A stretch of DNA of 64,000 nucleotides. It comes from Sordariomycetes sp. S80-01Y. Its lineage: Eukaryota > Ascomycota > Sordariomycetes. The first letter of the stretch is position 1. Each line of letters starts with the position of its first letter. Shown here piece by piece: positions 44,776-54,244 of this stretch. The stretch is from positions 124,001 to 188,000 of the forward strand of contig JAXQJY010000028.1 of assembly GCA_037042185.1 (NCBI GenBank). Reading direction: 5' to 3'. The notes beneath the pieces are model-generated. The model saw nothing but the letters and a program-made list of their open reading frames with translations, was not told where the DNA came from and ran no database searches. A program made the translations under genes and the position numbers.

Positions 44776-46405
44776 TTAGTGTCCACCTAGCAGCGCATTG
44801 CTGACTCCCAAGATTGCCATGCCGAGGAAACCAAAGAAGATGCACAAGTTGCGGTTATGATTCAAGCTCAAGCTCTCAACGAACAGCTGCAGCGCCACGC
44901 TGACCATTATGCCAGCGGTAATGGCAAAGATGCAGGCATACGCAACAGCATTGGGCTTAATGTTTTTGCGACTCGCAATGTGAAACCACAGAACGGCGAT
45001 GCCAGCACCAACGGGCTGAGAGAGACCGCCCAGGATTGCAGACCAGAGCATGGCTTTCCACCGCGAGTGCAGGGCCATGTAGAGCGGCAATGCCATGGCA
45101 AACCCTTCCGAGATATTGTGGACAAACAGCGCCATGAAGACATTGAAGCCTAGAGCCGGGTTGGCATGGTTGGTTGCGTATGTGATGAAGCCTTCCGGGA
45201 ACTTGTGCAAGGCAATCGCGATGGACGTCTGCAAGCCAATAGACAGGAAAGCATTGGTCGGCACATGGTGGTGATGCTGCGACTCAGCATCACCGTCATC
45301 TTCGATGGTAGCACTGGAAGATTCGCCACTCTCATCAGGAGAGTCCTCATCTTCAACGGGACTCAACGGATCTCTTGAGGTTGCCCGACTCGTACGGAAG
45401 CGACCTCTCCTAATGGAGCCTTGGTCCGCATCGGGCTGCTGTGAGTGGCTTCCATGAAACACCGACCCAGACTGAGGATAGAACGGACCGGTGGTCGTGC
45501 GCAGCATCGTGCCGGTGCGGTGGCCCATGGGCGCCCGGTTGCTGCTCAGGTGTTTGAAACACTCCTGACCGCACGGGTCGGAAAAGCCGTAACAGGATCC
45601 GTTGCCTTCACAGTTGCACTTTGTGTCGCGCACGAAGGACATCACTCGTTTTTGGACTTGCTGCATCGATGGTCGCCTTGCTATAGCGGCCGGGTCGTTT
45701 GTGACGGAGCGTCCGCGAGCCGAAGCCAAAGGGCTCACAGGCCGTGGTTCCTGCTGCGACAGCTCCTCCCTTAGAGGCTGACTCGCCTGTTTCCCATTCG
45801 CTAGGAGTGGTGTGGTCTCAGCGGCCTCTCCGCCTTCCCCATTCTCCACGATCTTGCCGACGTTTGGTTCGCGAACGGACTTGCGGGAGATTTGCCGCGT
45901 TCGAGAGCGGGCGGTCGAGCGGGCGGTCGAGCGTCTGCGGCTTCGCGAGCCCTCGTCCTTATTCTCATCGTGGGAGTGGTCACAGTCAACGACGTGCGAG
46001 GGCATATATTGGTGGACGAGGCGTGAGATGGCTTGGATGCCAAAGAAACCGCCGACGAAGCATGCCATAATGATGAGTCCTGCTGTTTGTTCGTCGTAAG
46101 AGTCCTTCATCAGATAGTCTTTCGCCTCGGGCAGCATGCTGTACAGGGAAGAAAAGAGCTAATCCGGTCAGCTAAGAGGTAGTTTCGGTAGAAAGAGAGC
46201 TCACCATGACACCAAAGCTGAGGCTCAGCGAGCACGCGAGGAAGACGTTACTCTCTTCGATGCGAAAGTTCTTCTGGCCGGGTATCATCCTAACAAAAAC
46301 ATCGACGCAGATGATTGACGCGCCGAAGACACAGGCGATGCCGCTGATGATACACATGATCCACCCGCGGGTGTCATTGTCGAGTTCCATCGTCACGACC
46401 GTCAT
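44776..46405 (-). CDS. ZIP-family zinc transporter, ZRT3-like
   Basis: Two exons on the minus strand, 46405-46205 and 46158-44776, give 527 aa from MTVVTMELDNDTRGW. An ATG 15 bases later is equally possible, and the frame is open further upstream. N-terminal membrane segments include WIMCIISGIACVFGASIICVDVF and SNVFLACSLSLSFGVMLFSSLYSM. A long cytosolic loop carries RSTARSTARSRTR, encoded by a small tandem repeat, and a Cys-rich patch (CNCEGNGSCYGFSDPCGQEC). A His-rich run (QHHHHVP) precedes the ZIP core: SIAIALHKFPEGFITYATNH and FVHNISEGFAMALPLY, containing the metal-site His and Glu residues. Known role: yeast Zrt3 releases zinc from the vacuole to the cytosol. Location here is inferred from this similarity. 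Confidence 0.92.
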
Positions 46406-49314
46406 GGCGACGACTCGTCCCCAGTGGTTTGTCGCCTCGGTCGTTGCGGGTGCGGCTCTGTCATGCGATGTTGTTGCGGGTTCGTACGCTACGGGGTCTG
46501 ATGGAAGGCTTGGATAAGTGAATGTAAGGCGGGATTGGCACGCTGCTCGGGCGTGAGGTAGGTTGAGAAAGGTGAGGCTCGGCGGCAGGAATGGAAGGCT
46601 GAAGTGGGATGTCGCGACCTGCAGGGGAGATTTTCGGCGCAGCAGAGGGGCGCGACGACGACTTGGTGACGTCTTCAAGGACAGGCTGTGGAATCGACGT
46701 GGAATCGACAGTGGACGTCGAAAACGCCGCGATGCTAAAACGAGATCAAAATCGTGGACCTGAAGGGCCCTTGAAGGTGGGAAGTCATTATTAATGCAAT
46801 TATTGACTTCACTACCTTATGGGGAACCTGCTGACCCTGTCCTCTCGATTGAGTCGCCCTGCGTTTGTTGCTAACTAAGACAATCCATCAGGGTTCTCAT
46901 GTATGCAGCATCCCGTTTCCTCTGGTGCTCATTCGTCCAGACACAATTGCAGATAACTTCATTCACGCTGCCTAGGTATACTTAGCCTCTGATACTTTCA
47001 GTGGCTCGTCTACTCGATTTATGACACTTGAACCTCTAGGTTTTCCTCTTGCATTATGCTGTCGCTCATGGCTGGAGTAATGGGGACATGCCCAGGAGAA
47101 GGCGCCGGAAGCGTCGAAATGGGGCCATCTGCCGGCACCTGCGCCAAGACATCACGCACCTAATATTGGGACCGTGACCAGCAGTAGGTTCAGCGATACG
47201 GTCTAAAATATCAAGAAGGGTTTTTGTCCGTAGCTATGATAAGCTTTAGAGGGCCAGCATGGAGGCCAGACTGCTTGCCGCTTTCTTTCCCAACGGAATC
47301 AGCGACACTTGGTCAAGATACCGGCCTACCCTGCATCTCTCTCAAGAGCCAGGCCTCGGACTTGTCGTGTCACCACTGCCTTTACGCACACCTAGATTGA
47401 CAAGCTCCACAAGCAAACATCAAACCATCATCAAGATGCATCTGCTCTAAGATGCGAGATGAATTTGAGCGTATATATCCGATACGGGACTTCCAGAGCC
47501 CCGCGGTGGTGGGCTAAATCGCACCTGCCCTAGCTGCTCAGGCAACGAAAAAGGGGCAACTATGCGAGTTCACGCACCACACTGCAATAGCTTCCTTCAC
47601 ATTTAGGGGACCACCCGAGGCTAAGGGTAACATCGGAAGACGCTGAAATCAATATTAGATGGCTATTGAGGCTTATAGCCAAAAGCCCTTGATCAGATGT
47701 TTTTGTTTGTGAGAGCTGGTACCTTGCTGTCAATTTCTGGATTTTCCCTTTGCATCCTCTCAATCAACCCGCGAGGCACTTCGGTGGAAAGATACAGGAG
47801 GGAGCTCCTTGAAATTTTCTCTGCTCAAAGCATTGTGCAGAGCTTCTTCACAATGGATTTGTCCGTCATGCCGTGCTTTGGACCATAGTGGCTAACGCTT
47901 AACCGAGAAACGGAGCTGTCAGGGATGCCGAAACCAAGTGCGCGTAAGTCCAAATCAACGCGAGTATCTAAATTGTCACTCACTCCGCCTTTCAAGCGTC
48001 AAAACAACCTACATCTACCATGTTCAAACGTGAATCTCCAATGTCGACGAGTGGCACTGCTCTGTCTACAAAAACTCCGCTACAGCGACGCACTTCACCG
48101 GCAAAGGCGTCAAACTTCACCCCATGACAATTTCTCAAGATGGTTCTCCTGTCCAGAACGACTTTTAAATTCTTCCCTATGATTTTCTCGAGGCGGAGGG
48201 CATCAAGATCACCGACACGCTGCAGACTGCCACCAGTTGGGGCATCCCCGCTGAGACTGGAGCATACGGGATGCCTTCTACTGAAGAGCAGCTCGAAGAG
48301 GCGGGTGGGGACTCATCCAAGTATTGTGACCCTAAGGCTCACTGTGGTTACACTTCCACGTTTTTCACAATACGTTGCTAACTCCTTTTGGCGCATTGCA
48401 CCCCTGACATGGAGGAGCCTCCACGAGATTCTGACGAGTCGTCCGCAGGCTCGTCTGTTGTCATGTTCAGTGTGATAATTGCTATCACTAGCACCATGAA
48501 TATGTTTCAATCTGATTAACCTTCGTGTATCTGTACTTTGGTGCGTGAAAGGCTGCTAGACTCTGGCGGCACAGGACTTGAGCATGGCGTGGGGTTGCGG
48601 AAAGTGCCTGAATTGACGTCGTTACAAACTGGGAACGAGGGGAGGGACACCGGCATCGTAGAAACTATAGTACTAACTATACCAAGCTCAGGATAAATCA
48701 AGACATAATTTTGGATGGCCCACTCGCGGCCTTTCGAATTGCGCAGCTGAACCCTCCCACTGGTGCGGTGCGAGTGCCCGGTACTCGGGGAACGCTTCTC
48801 GGTGTTCTGGCCGAAGCCCAAAATTGATCAGCCATACCAGCCTAAGTTCTGGTCCAACCTACCCGAGGCTATTCGAATCCAATTGCAGACCATGGATGGA
48901 GACAGATGTTGAGAGATGTCCAATGTGCTCGCCTGGGATCTTGCTCACAGCCATAAAAATACTCTGAAGATGGCGGATAATTGCGGCTATTGCCCCTGAG
49001 TGCATAATTGAGTTCGTCAGATTCCTAGTCCGTTGACGGGTGGGCCCCTCGAAACTCGCGCTCTGTGGGAAAACGTTAGGCTGGAGTTCTGGCTCCGTGT
49101 CCTAACATTACGCTGCTAGCAACTCAACTCAAAATTGACTCAACAGCTAGCAAGTTTCCTTTTCACGTAATACACGTGATCTGGGGTGCATCGTAAGTCG
49201 TACCAGGTTCTCGGTCGCTCGTGCGTTCTCCGCTCACAGCGCTCATAGTGCGAACCCCGAAGCTCACTGACACCGTCATGGGCTGTGCGTAGTGATCACC
49301 GACTGGCCTTCACC
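46406..49314. other. 2.9 kb gene-poor region between the zinc transporter and the zinc-cluster regulator
   Basis: It contains the promoter of the zinc transporter, many short frames, and one coding-like stretch with an in-frame stop (listed separately). The last 300 bases are the probable leader of the regulator. No transposon or RNA gene is seen. Confidence 0.5.
48034..48381 (+). pseudogene. Coding-like stretch interrupted by one in-frame TAA
   Basis: One frame reads as plausible protein on both sides of a TAA at 48166-48168: first VDEWHCSVYKNSATATHF and LHPMTISQDGSPVQNDF, then YDFLEAEGIKITDTLQTA, GIPAETGAYGMPSTEEQLEE and SSKYCDPKAHCGYTSTF, stopping at 48379-48381. The residue mix looks more like real protein than the surrounding sequence. 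No start codon or signal peptide is obvious. I do not recognise the family. It could be a decayed gene, an exon of an unrecognised gene, or chance. Confidence 0.3.
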
Positions 49315-51568
49315 ATGCCGCCGCCGCGGTCAAGTAAAACCTGCAACCAATGCCGCAGCCGCAAGGAAAGCTCTACTACGATCCATACTAGTTGCGCTGC
49401 TGACCATCGAGCAGGTCAGATGCAACAGCGGTTCTGGTCAAGGTGCTTGCATGAACTGTCATCGCCTGAGCTTTGAATGTTCTTTCGCGAGCTCGTCTCT
49501 GCCGTCAGATGATGCCAGCCGTCCAGAGCGCAAACGCGGCTCAAGGGCATGCTTAGAATGTCGCTCTCACAAGAGCAAATGCTCAGGCGAGTTGCCTAGT
49601 TGCGCAGGCTGCCAAAGAAAAGGACTAGAATGTATCTATCCGGAGCCGGCAAGGCATCGCTCCTTGGGCAGGCGGCGAGATAGCAACGCGCCGCCTTCGG
49701 TGGCTTCGCATACCCAGTCGCCAGCGTTATCAGCCTCTTCGGGCCACAATGATCCAAGGCCACCTGCGCAGATGCCGCCACCACCATTTGCTGGCGCAGC
49801 CGCGTCTGATAATGCCATCTCAATCTCGGAGCCATCCTGGAGGAGTCCTTCCAGCTTCAACAGCGACGGAAGGCATCAGGGTCATGTCTTGCCGTTGCCA
49901 CCTGTTCGGGAGCAGCTACAACTCGTGATTGACTACTTCCGACATATATACCCCTTGCCAGTCTACTCATTCCTGCATGAGGTTTCCATTACCCAAAGAT
50001 GTCTTGATCAAACACTCGACAAGGCCTTGTTGCTCGGTCTTTGCGCAGTTACCGCCCTTCAGCTCAAATACTCAAAATACCACCCGACATTCACCTCCTC
50101 ATGGATCAAGAAAGCTGAGGACATCATTTGGGAGAATGTTGATCGCCCAAACGTTTTCCGTACACAAGCCTTGATCCTCATTGTGCGTTACCGGATCGAC
50201 ACTGGTGACTTCCAGAGGGCATTCATGCTCGGATCTCTTGCAGCCCGGTCCGCCAGCGCCTTGCGGTTGCAGTACGAGCGGACCGATCTGAGCTCCTTAG
50301 CTCAAGAGGTTCGTCGAAGACTTATGTGGTGCATTGCGCTGCTCGAGGGAAACTTCTCGACGGGGTTGCCGGAGTGTGAGATGTGTCCCTTTGAGGCCAT
50401 CTACCTACGATTGCCGTCCACCGAGGAACAATTCACATCGGACAACGATGAAACTCATGGCTCAATCGAGCCGCTGGATGGAGTACCCGAAGCTGGCCTG
50501 TTTGCCCTAAATCTTCGCGAGACTATGATCCGAAGGGATGTAACACGTCTCAAGCGTCAGCTCAGTCTCTCGACACAACCAATGCCGCAGTTCGAAGGTA
50601 TCGTCGACGAGTTCAAGCGCACCTTGGAGTCAATACCAATCCCGCCGTACAGTGTATCGGAGTTGCAGAGATTCGCCAATTCGAGATGGCTCATGCGTTA
50701 TCTGGTCATTCAACTCTCGTGGAACCAGTGTCATTGCGACGTTTACCGCCATTTTTTACGCGGCTATCCTGAAGCTGCACCCGAGATTATCCTATCCTCA
50801 TGCTCGCCAGCCTACAAAGCTGAGGCCGTGAGGATCTGCCTGCGACATGCGGAGGCTAACATCGAGATTCTCTCAGATCTTATGACAATAGCCTCGAGCT
50901 TGACGGTGGCCGACGTCGACATGGCCATCTGCGCATATCATGCCTGCCGTATACTCATGTTCATCAGTCGATCTACTTGCAAGCCATCAGATAGCGACCT
51001 GACTCCCGAGAAGGCTGAAGCAGCCGCAAGTATGGTGCTTCGACTTTTGAGGCGTTATTTCTCCCAGTCGCAATTGGTTGGCAAACTCATTAAGACCATT
51101 GAGCAGCTCATTCAAGCACACAACGCCAATGAGCCCGAAACAAGTCGAGACTCTTCGGATGCTGATGATGACATTGATAGTCGCGTGCCTCGATTCGCAC
51201 TGGCTGCGAAGCAGCACCAGAGACTGGGAGTTCACAGCATCCTTCGCCAGACCCGTTTCGTCGACGATAGTTACGATGCTGTCAGCGGTAGAAATCTGCA
51301 CACCATTGAGACAGCTCCGTCTACTATCCCATCAGCACGCACTTTCAACCCACCGATAGCCAACGTTGAACAAGTTCCCAGCTTTCTGGACCCCGAAGCG
51401 CTTCCTGACATGCTGGGGAGGGATGCCGCAGGCTCGTATGAAAGTACCGTCGACGTAACTCAATTTCATTTGAACACTGACCCCTTCAACTGGGGCACGG
51501 CCGACAATTGGGGCGAGTTTTATCTGCCGAATGACTTCTCAGCCGCCTCAGATCGCGACTTTTTCTGA
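49315..51568 (+). CDS. Zn2Cys6 transcription factor with two tandem zinc clusters
   Basis: The best model has exon 1 at 49315-49365 (MPPPRSSKTCNQCRSRK) and exon 2 at 49415-51568, 734 aa. The 49-base intron between them ends in a normal gagcag but starts gaaagc, one base away from the standard gtaagc. Removing it restores a perfect zinc cluster (Cys10, 13, 20, 29, 32, 39: C-x2-C-x6-C-x8-C-x2-C-x6-C). A second full cluster follows at Cys63, 66, 72, 79, 82 and 89 (RACLECRSHKSKC). The middle homology region of fungal regulators begins near LQLVIDYFRHIYPLPVYSFLHE. It lies directly upstream of, and parallel to, the sulfatase and sugar transporter genes, so it probably regulates them. If the GA donor is not used, cluster 1 is lost. 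Confidence 0.85.
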
Positions 51569-51619
51569 GGGACCACATCCATCCAGACCAACTACTCTAA
51601 GGTGGCACGTGGCATCTGC

Positions 51620-51632
51620 CAGGTTCACCGAC
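51620..51632 (+). promoter_or_regulatory. Shared promoter word CAGGTTCACCGAC (copy 1)
   Basis: An exact copy occurs at 53988-54000 upstream of the sugar transporter. Here it begins 292 bases before the sulfatase start codon. Confidence 0.6.
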
Positions 51633-51650
51633 GAACGCCGATAGCGACCT

Positions 51651-51663
51651 CCGACTACCGACC
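51651..51663 (+). promoter_or_regulatory. Shared promoter word CCGACTACCGACC (copy 1), candidate zinc-cluster site
   Basis: An exact copy occurs at 53923-53935. It is a direct repeat of CCGAC separated by TA, which reads CGG-N4-CGG on the other strand, a layout that Zn2Cys6 proteins can bind. It begins 261 bases before the sulfatase ATG. Confidence 0.65.
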
Positions 51664-51911
51664 GGGAGGCACGAAGGTCCCCGAGAAACTTGTTGTACCA
51701 TGGCCCTCGGTCTTTGCTTCTCCCGAAGACTCCAGAGATCCTGGACATTTGTTTCGACGTGGGCTGCTTCCCCTCTTCCCCAATTCTCCAACAATTGTCC
51801 TAAATCTCGTCGTTCTTAAAACGTATCCTCGCACCTGTTGCATTCCCGTCCGAGCACACTGCTTACTTCTTCTATCCTGCCCGTTAGTTCGAGAGCATAA
51901 CAGTCACCAAC

Positions 51912-53498
51912 ATGACTTCCCAGACGCCCCCAAACATTATCTTTATCATGGCTGACGACCATGCGGCCAAGTCAATATCGGCTTATGGCGCGGGCATCAA
52001 CCATACCCCGAACCTGGACCGGCTGGCAAACGAGGGCATGCTCTTCAACCACTGCTATGTCACCAACAGCATCTGCACACCATCCCGCGCGGCTATCCTC
52101 TGCGGCACGCATAACCATGTCAACGGTGTGATGACACTCGACTCCAAGATCAACAAGCGCATGCCAAACGTTGCGAAGCAGCTGCGCTCCAGCCCAGCAG
52201 ACTATCAAACGGCAATGGTAGGCAAGTGGCATCTTGGAGAGGGCGCAGACCATGAGCCGACTGGTTTTGACTACTGGAGCGTCGTGCCCGGCCAGGGAGA
52301 GTACTGGGACCCTCAGTTCATTGAGCCGGACGGTGTCAAGAACGTCCCTGGGTATGCTACCGACATCATCACCGACAAGTGCATAGATTGGATGGGAAAG
52401 CGCGACAAGTCTAGGCCCTTTTACCTCATGTGCCATCACAAGGCTCCTCACAGGAGCTGGGAGTACGACGAGAAGCACAAGGACCTTTACAAAGATCCCG
52501 TGCGCCTTCCCGACACTTTTACAGACGACTACAAGAACAGGGCCAACGCGGCCAAAGTGGCCAAGATGCGCGTCGCCGAGGACATGACCTACAACGACCT
52601 GGGTATCGCCCAGCCGGAAGGACCCAGAGGCAAAATTGGAGAGAAGATGGTCAACACGTGGTGGTGGACAGACAGGAAGATCCCGGCGCCCGAAGATGTC
52701 ACGTCTCTCAAGTTCATCTGCAAGAACACCGGCGAAGTCTTCACCTTCAAGACGAAGCAGGAGCTTGCCGAGTGGAAATTCCAGCGGTATATGCAGCGTT
52801 ACCTTCGCACGATACAGAGCGTGGACGACAATGTTGGCCGTATGCTGGATTGGCTTGATGCTGAAGGCTTGGCAGAGAACACAATTGTGATATACACATC
52901 GGATCAAGGTTTCTTCCTGGGCGAGCACGGATGGTTCGACAAGCGCTTCATGTACGAGGAGAGCTTCCAGATGCCCTTTCTTATCCGCTATCCCAAGGAG
53001 ATTCAGCCCAAGTCCGTCTGTAACGACATTATTTGTAATGTAGACTTTGCTCCCACATTCCTCGACTTTGCTGGCGTCCGACTGCCGACGTATATGCAAG
53101 GGGTGTCCTTCCGTTCCTTGCTCAAGGGACAGACACCAGCCGACTGGCAACAAGTCGCCTACCACCGATACTGGATGCACCGAGACATCATCCACGAGGC
53201 GTATGCTCACTACGGCGTTCGCGACCAAAGATACAAGCTCATTTACTGGTACGCTGAAGACTTCGGATTGGAGGGAACGAGGCCTGGTGGCGAGGAAAAG
53301 GAGTGGGAGCTTTTTGATTGCCAGGAAGACCCATTAGAACTCTTCAACTGCTACAATGAACCGAAGTATGCGGAAGTCGTCAAGAAGATGACCCAGATGC
53401 TGGAGGACAAGATGTACGAGATCGGAGACGAGCCTGTGCATACCAAACTTGGAAAGCAATCCAAGACCGCAAACGGCGAGACCAGCAATGGATCATAG
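51912..53498 (+). CDS. Formylglycine-dependent sulfatase, cytosolic
   Basis: Intronless, 528 aa. The sulfatase signature is SICTPSRAAIL; Cys55 in C-T-P-S-R is the residue converted to formylglycine. Metal ligands are Asp15 and Asp16 in FIMADDHAAK and Asp/Gln in TSDQGFFLGEHGWFDKRFMYEES, around residue 329. There is no signal peptide, so the enzyme should act inside the cell on an imported substrate. The DQGFFLGEHGWFDKR motif resembles glucosamine-6-sulfatase and N-sulfoglucosamine/iduronate sulfatase groups that are abundant in bacteria. Lack of introns, unlike its transporter neighbour, would fit a bacterial ancestry but does not prove it. Its neighbours suggest use of a sulfated sugar as carbon or sulfur source. 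Choline sulfatase is a possible alternative but fits the motifs less well. Confidence 0.9.
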   Translation: MTSQTPPNIIFIMADDHAAKSISAYGAGINHTPNLDRLANEGMLFNHCYVTNSICTPSRAAILCGTHNHVNGVMTLDSKINKRMPNVAKQLRSSPADYQTAMVGKWHLGEGADHEPTGFDYWSVVPGQGEYWDPQFIEPDGVKNVPGYATDIITDKCIDWMGKRDKSRPFYLMCHHKAPHRSWEYDEKHKDLYKDPVRLPDTFTDDYKNRANAAKVAKMRVAEDMTYNDLGIAQPEGPRGKIGEKMVNTWWWTDRKIPAPEDVTSLKFICKNTGEVFTFKTKQELAEWKFQRYMQRYLRTIQSVDDNVGRMLDWLDAEGLAENTIVIYTSDQGFFLGEHGWFDKRFMYEESFQMPFLIRYPKEIQPKSVCNDIICNVDFAPTFLDFAGVRLPTYMQGVSFRSLLKGQTPADWQQVAYHRYWMHRDIIHEAYAHYGVRDQRYKLIYWYAEDFGLEGTRPGGEEKEWELFDCQEDPLELFNCYNEPKYAEVVKKMTQMLEDKMYEIGDEPVHTKLGKQSKTANGETSNGS

Positions 53499-53922
53499 AT
53501 ATTGTGGAACAATGGACGAGTTGCTTCTCAAATAATGCCCTTGACTTTCTGAATCGTAGCCGGTCTTCAGAGAGATTTTGTCGTTGACATTCCAAACTAA
53601 CGATGGAAAAGTCCGACATGATGCTGACTCTTTTTGATCTCATTCTTAAGATTATGGACGTTGAACTTTCTGATGTTGCAATGGGTCTTCCCATAGCCAC
53701 CAGTCTTCTGACAGTAATAGGCCTGCTCGACGACTCGCCCTAGGGAACAGCCAAGATAGGAAGACCTTTCCCGACTCAAGCTAGCAGCATAGTAGCCACA
53801 AATTGCTCAGGTGGTTTTCTTGGTATTTGCCCATCTCTCGTTTTCCGAAGACTTCCCCTCCACTACCTCCGCATCTTCCCTAATGGACTCGCGACAGGAA
53901 GCCAATGAGCCCCTGAAGTTCG

Positions 53923-53935
53923 CCGACTACCGACC
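53923..53935 (+). promoter_or_regulatory. Shared promoter word CCGACTACCGACC (copy 2)
   Basis: Exact match to 51651-51663. It begins 322 bases before the transporter start codon. Same strand as copy 1. Confidence 0.65.
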
Positions 53936-53987
53936 CCACCGGCCCTCATGACTCGGTCAACGAAGCCTGCCTCGGCCGCTACGGACT

Positions 53988-54000
53988 CAGGTTCACCGAC
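53988..54000 (+). promoter_or_regulatory. Shared promoter word CAGGTTCACCGAC (copy 2)
   Basis: Exact match to 51620-51632. It begins 257 bases before the transporter ATG. The order of the two words is swapped relative to the sulfatase promoter. Confidence 0.6.
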
Positions 54001-54147
54001 AGGCGTCCTGCGACCTGGCAATTTCAGTCTCGACAACCTTGGTTTTCGACCGAGACCTCGCGGGGAATGCTGGAGAATCCGGGGTTGCATGCTTTTGGGT
54101 CCGTATGGCGACATGTCGTGGGCTCTAGCTTAGGCCAGCCACAGCCA

Positions 54148-54155
54148 TATATAAG
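54148..54155 (+). promoter_or_regulatory. TATA box of the sugar transporter gene
   Basis: TATATAAG about 95 bases before the start codon. Confidence 0.6.
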
Positions 54156-54244
54156 GATAGGATGGCATGCACCCAGCTGGATTTACAATATGAAATATCG
54201 CAGAACGGCAATCATCGTTTCCCTATTTTATTCTAGAGCTAACA

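Larger units (their letters stand above)
51569..51911 (+). promoter_or_regulatory. Promoter region of the sulfatase gene
   Basis: 343 bp between the regulator's stop and the sulfatase ATG. Two 13-base words shared with the transporter promoter are listed separately. No TATA box is clear. Confidence 0.55.
53499..54244 (+). promoter_or_regulatory. Promoter region of the sugar transporter gene
   Basis: 746 bp containing the two words shared with the sulfatase promoter, two CreA consensus sites (GCGGGG at 54060-54065, CCGGGG at 54079-54084) and a TATA box. Confidence 0.55.

Noticed and set aside
45900-45945. Tandem gcggtcgagcg repeat as a possible separate element
   Set aside because: It is inside the zinc transporter coding sequence and encodes RSTARSTARS. 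It is a coding repeat, not an element.
46406-46678. Open frame extending the zinc transporter N-terminus by about 90 residues
   Set aside because: The sequence is Pro/Ser/Arg-rich without a family match, and the transporter's conserved start is MELDNDTRGW or MTVVTMELDND.
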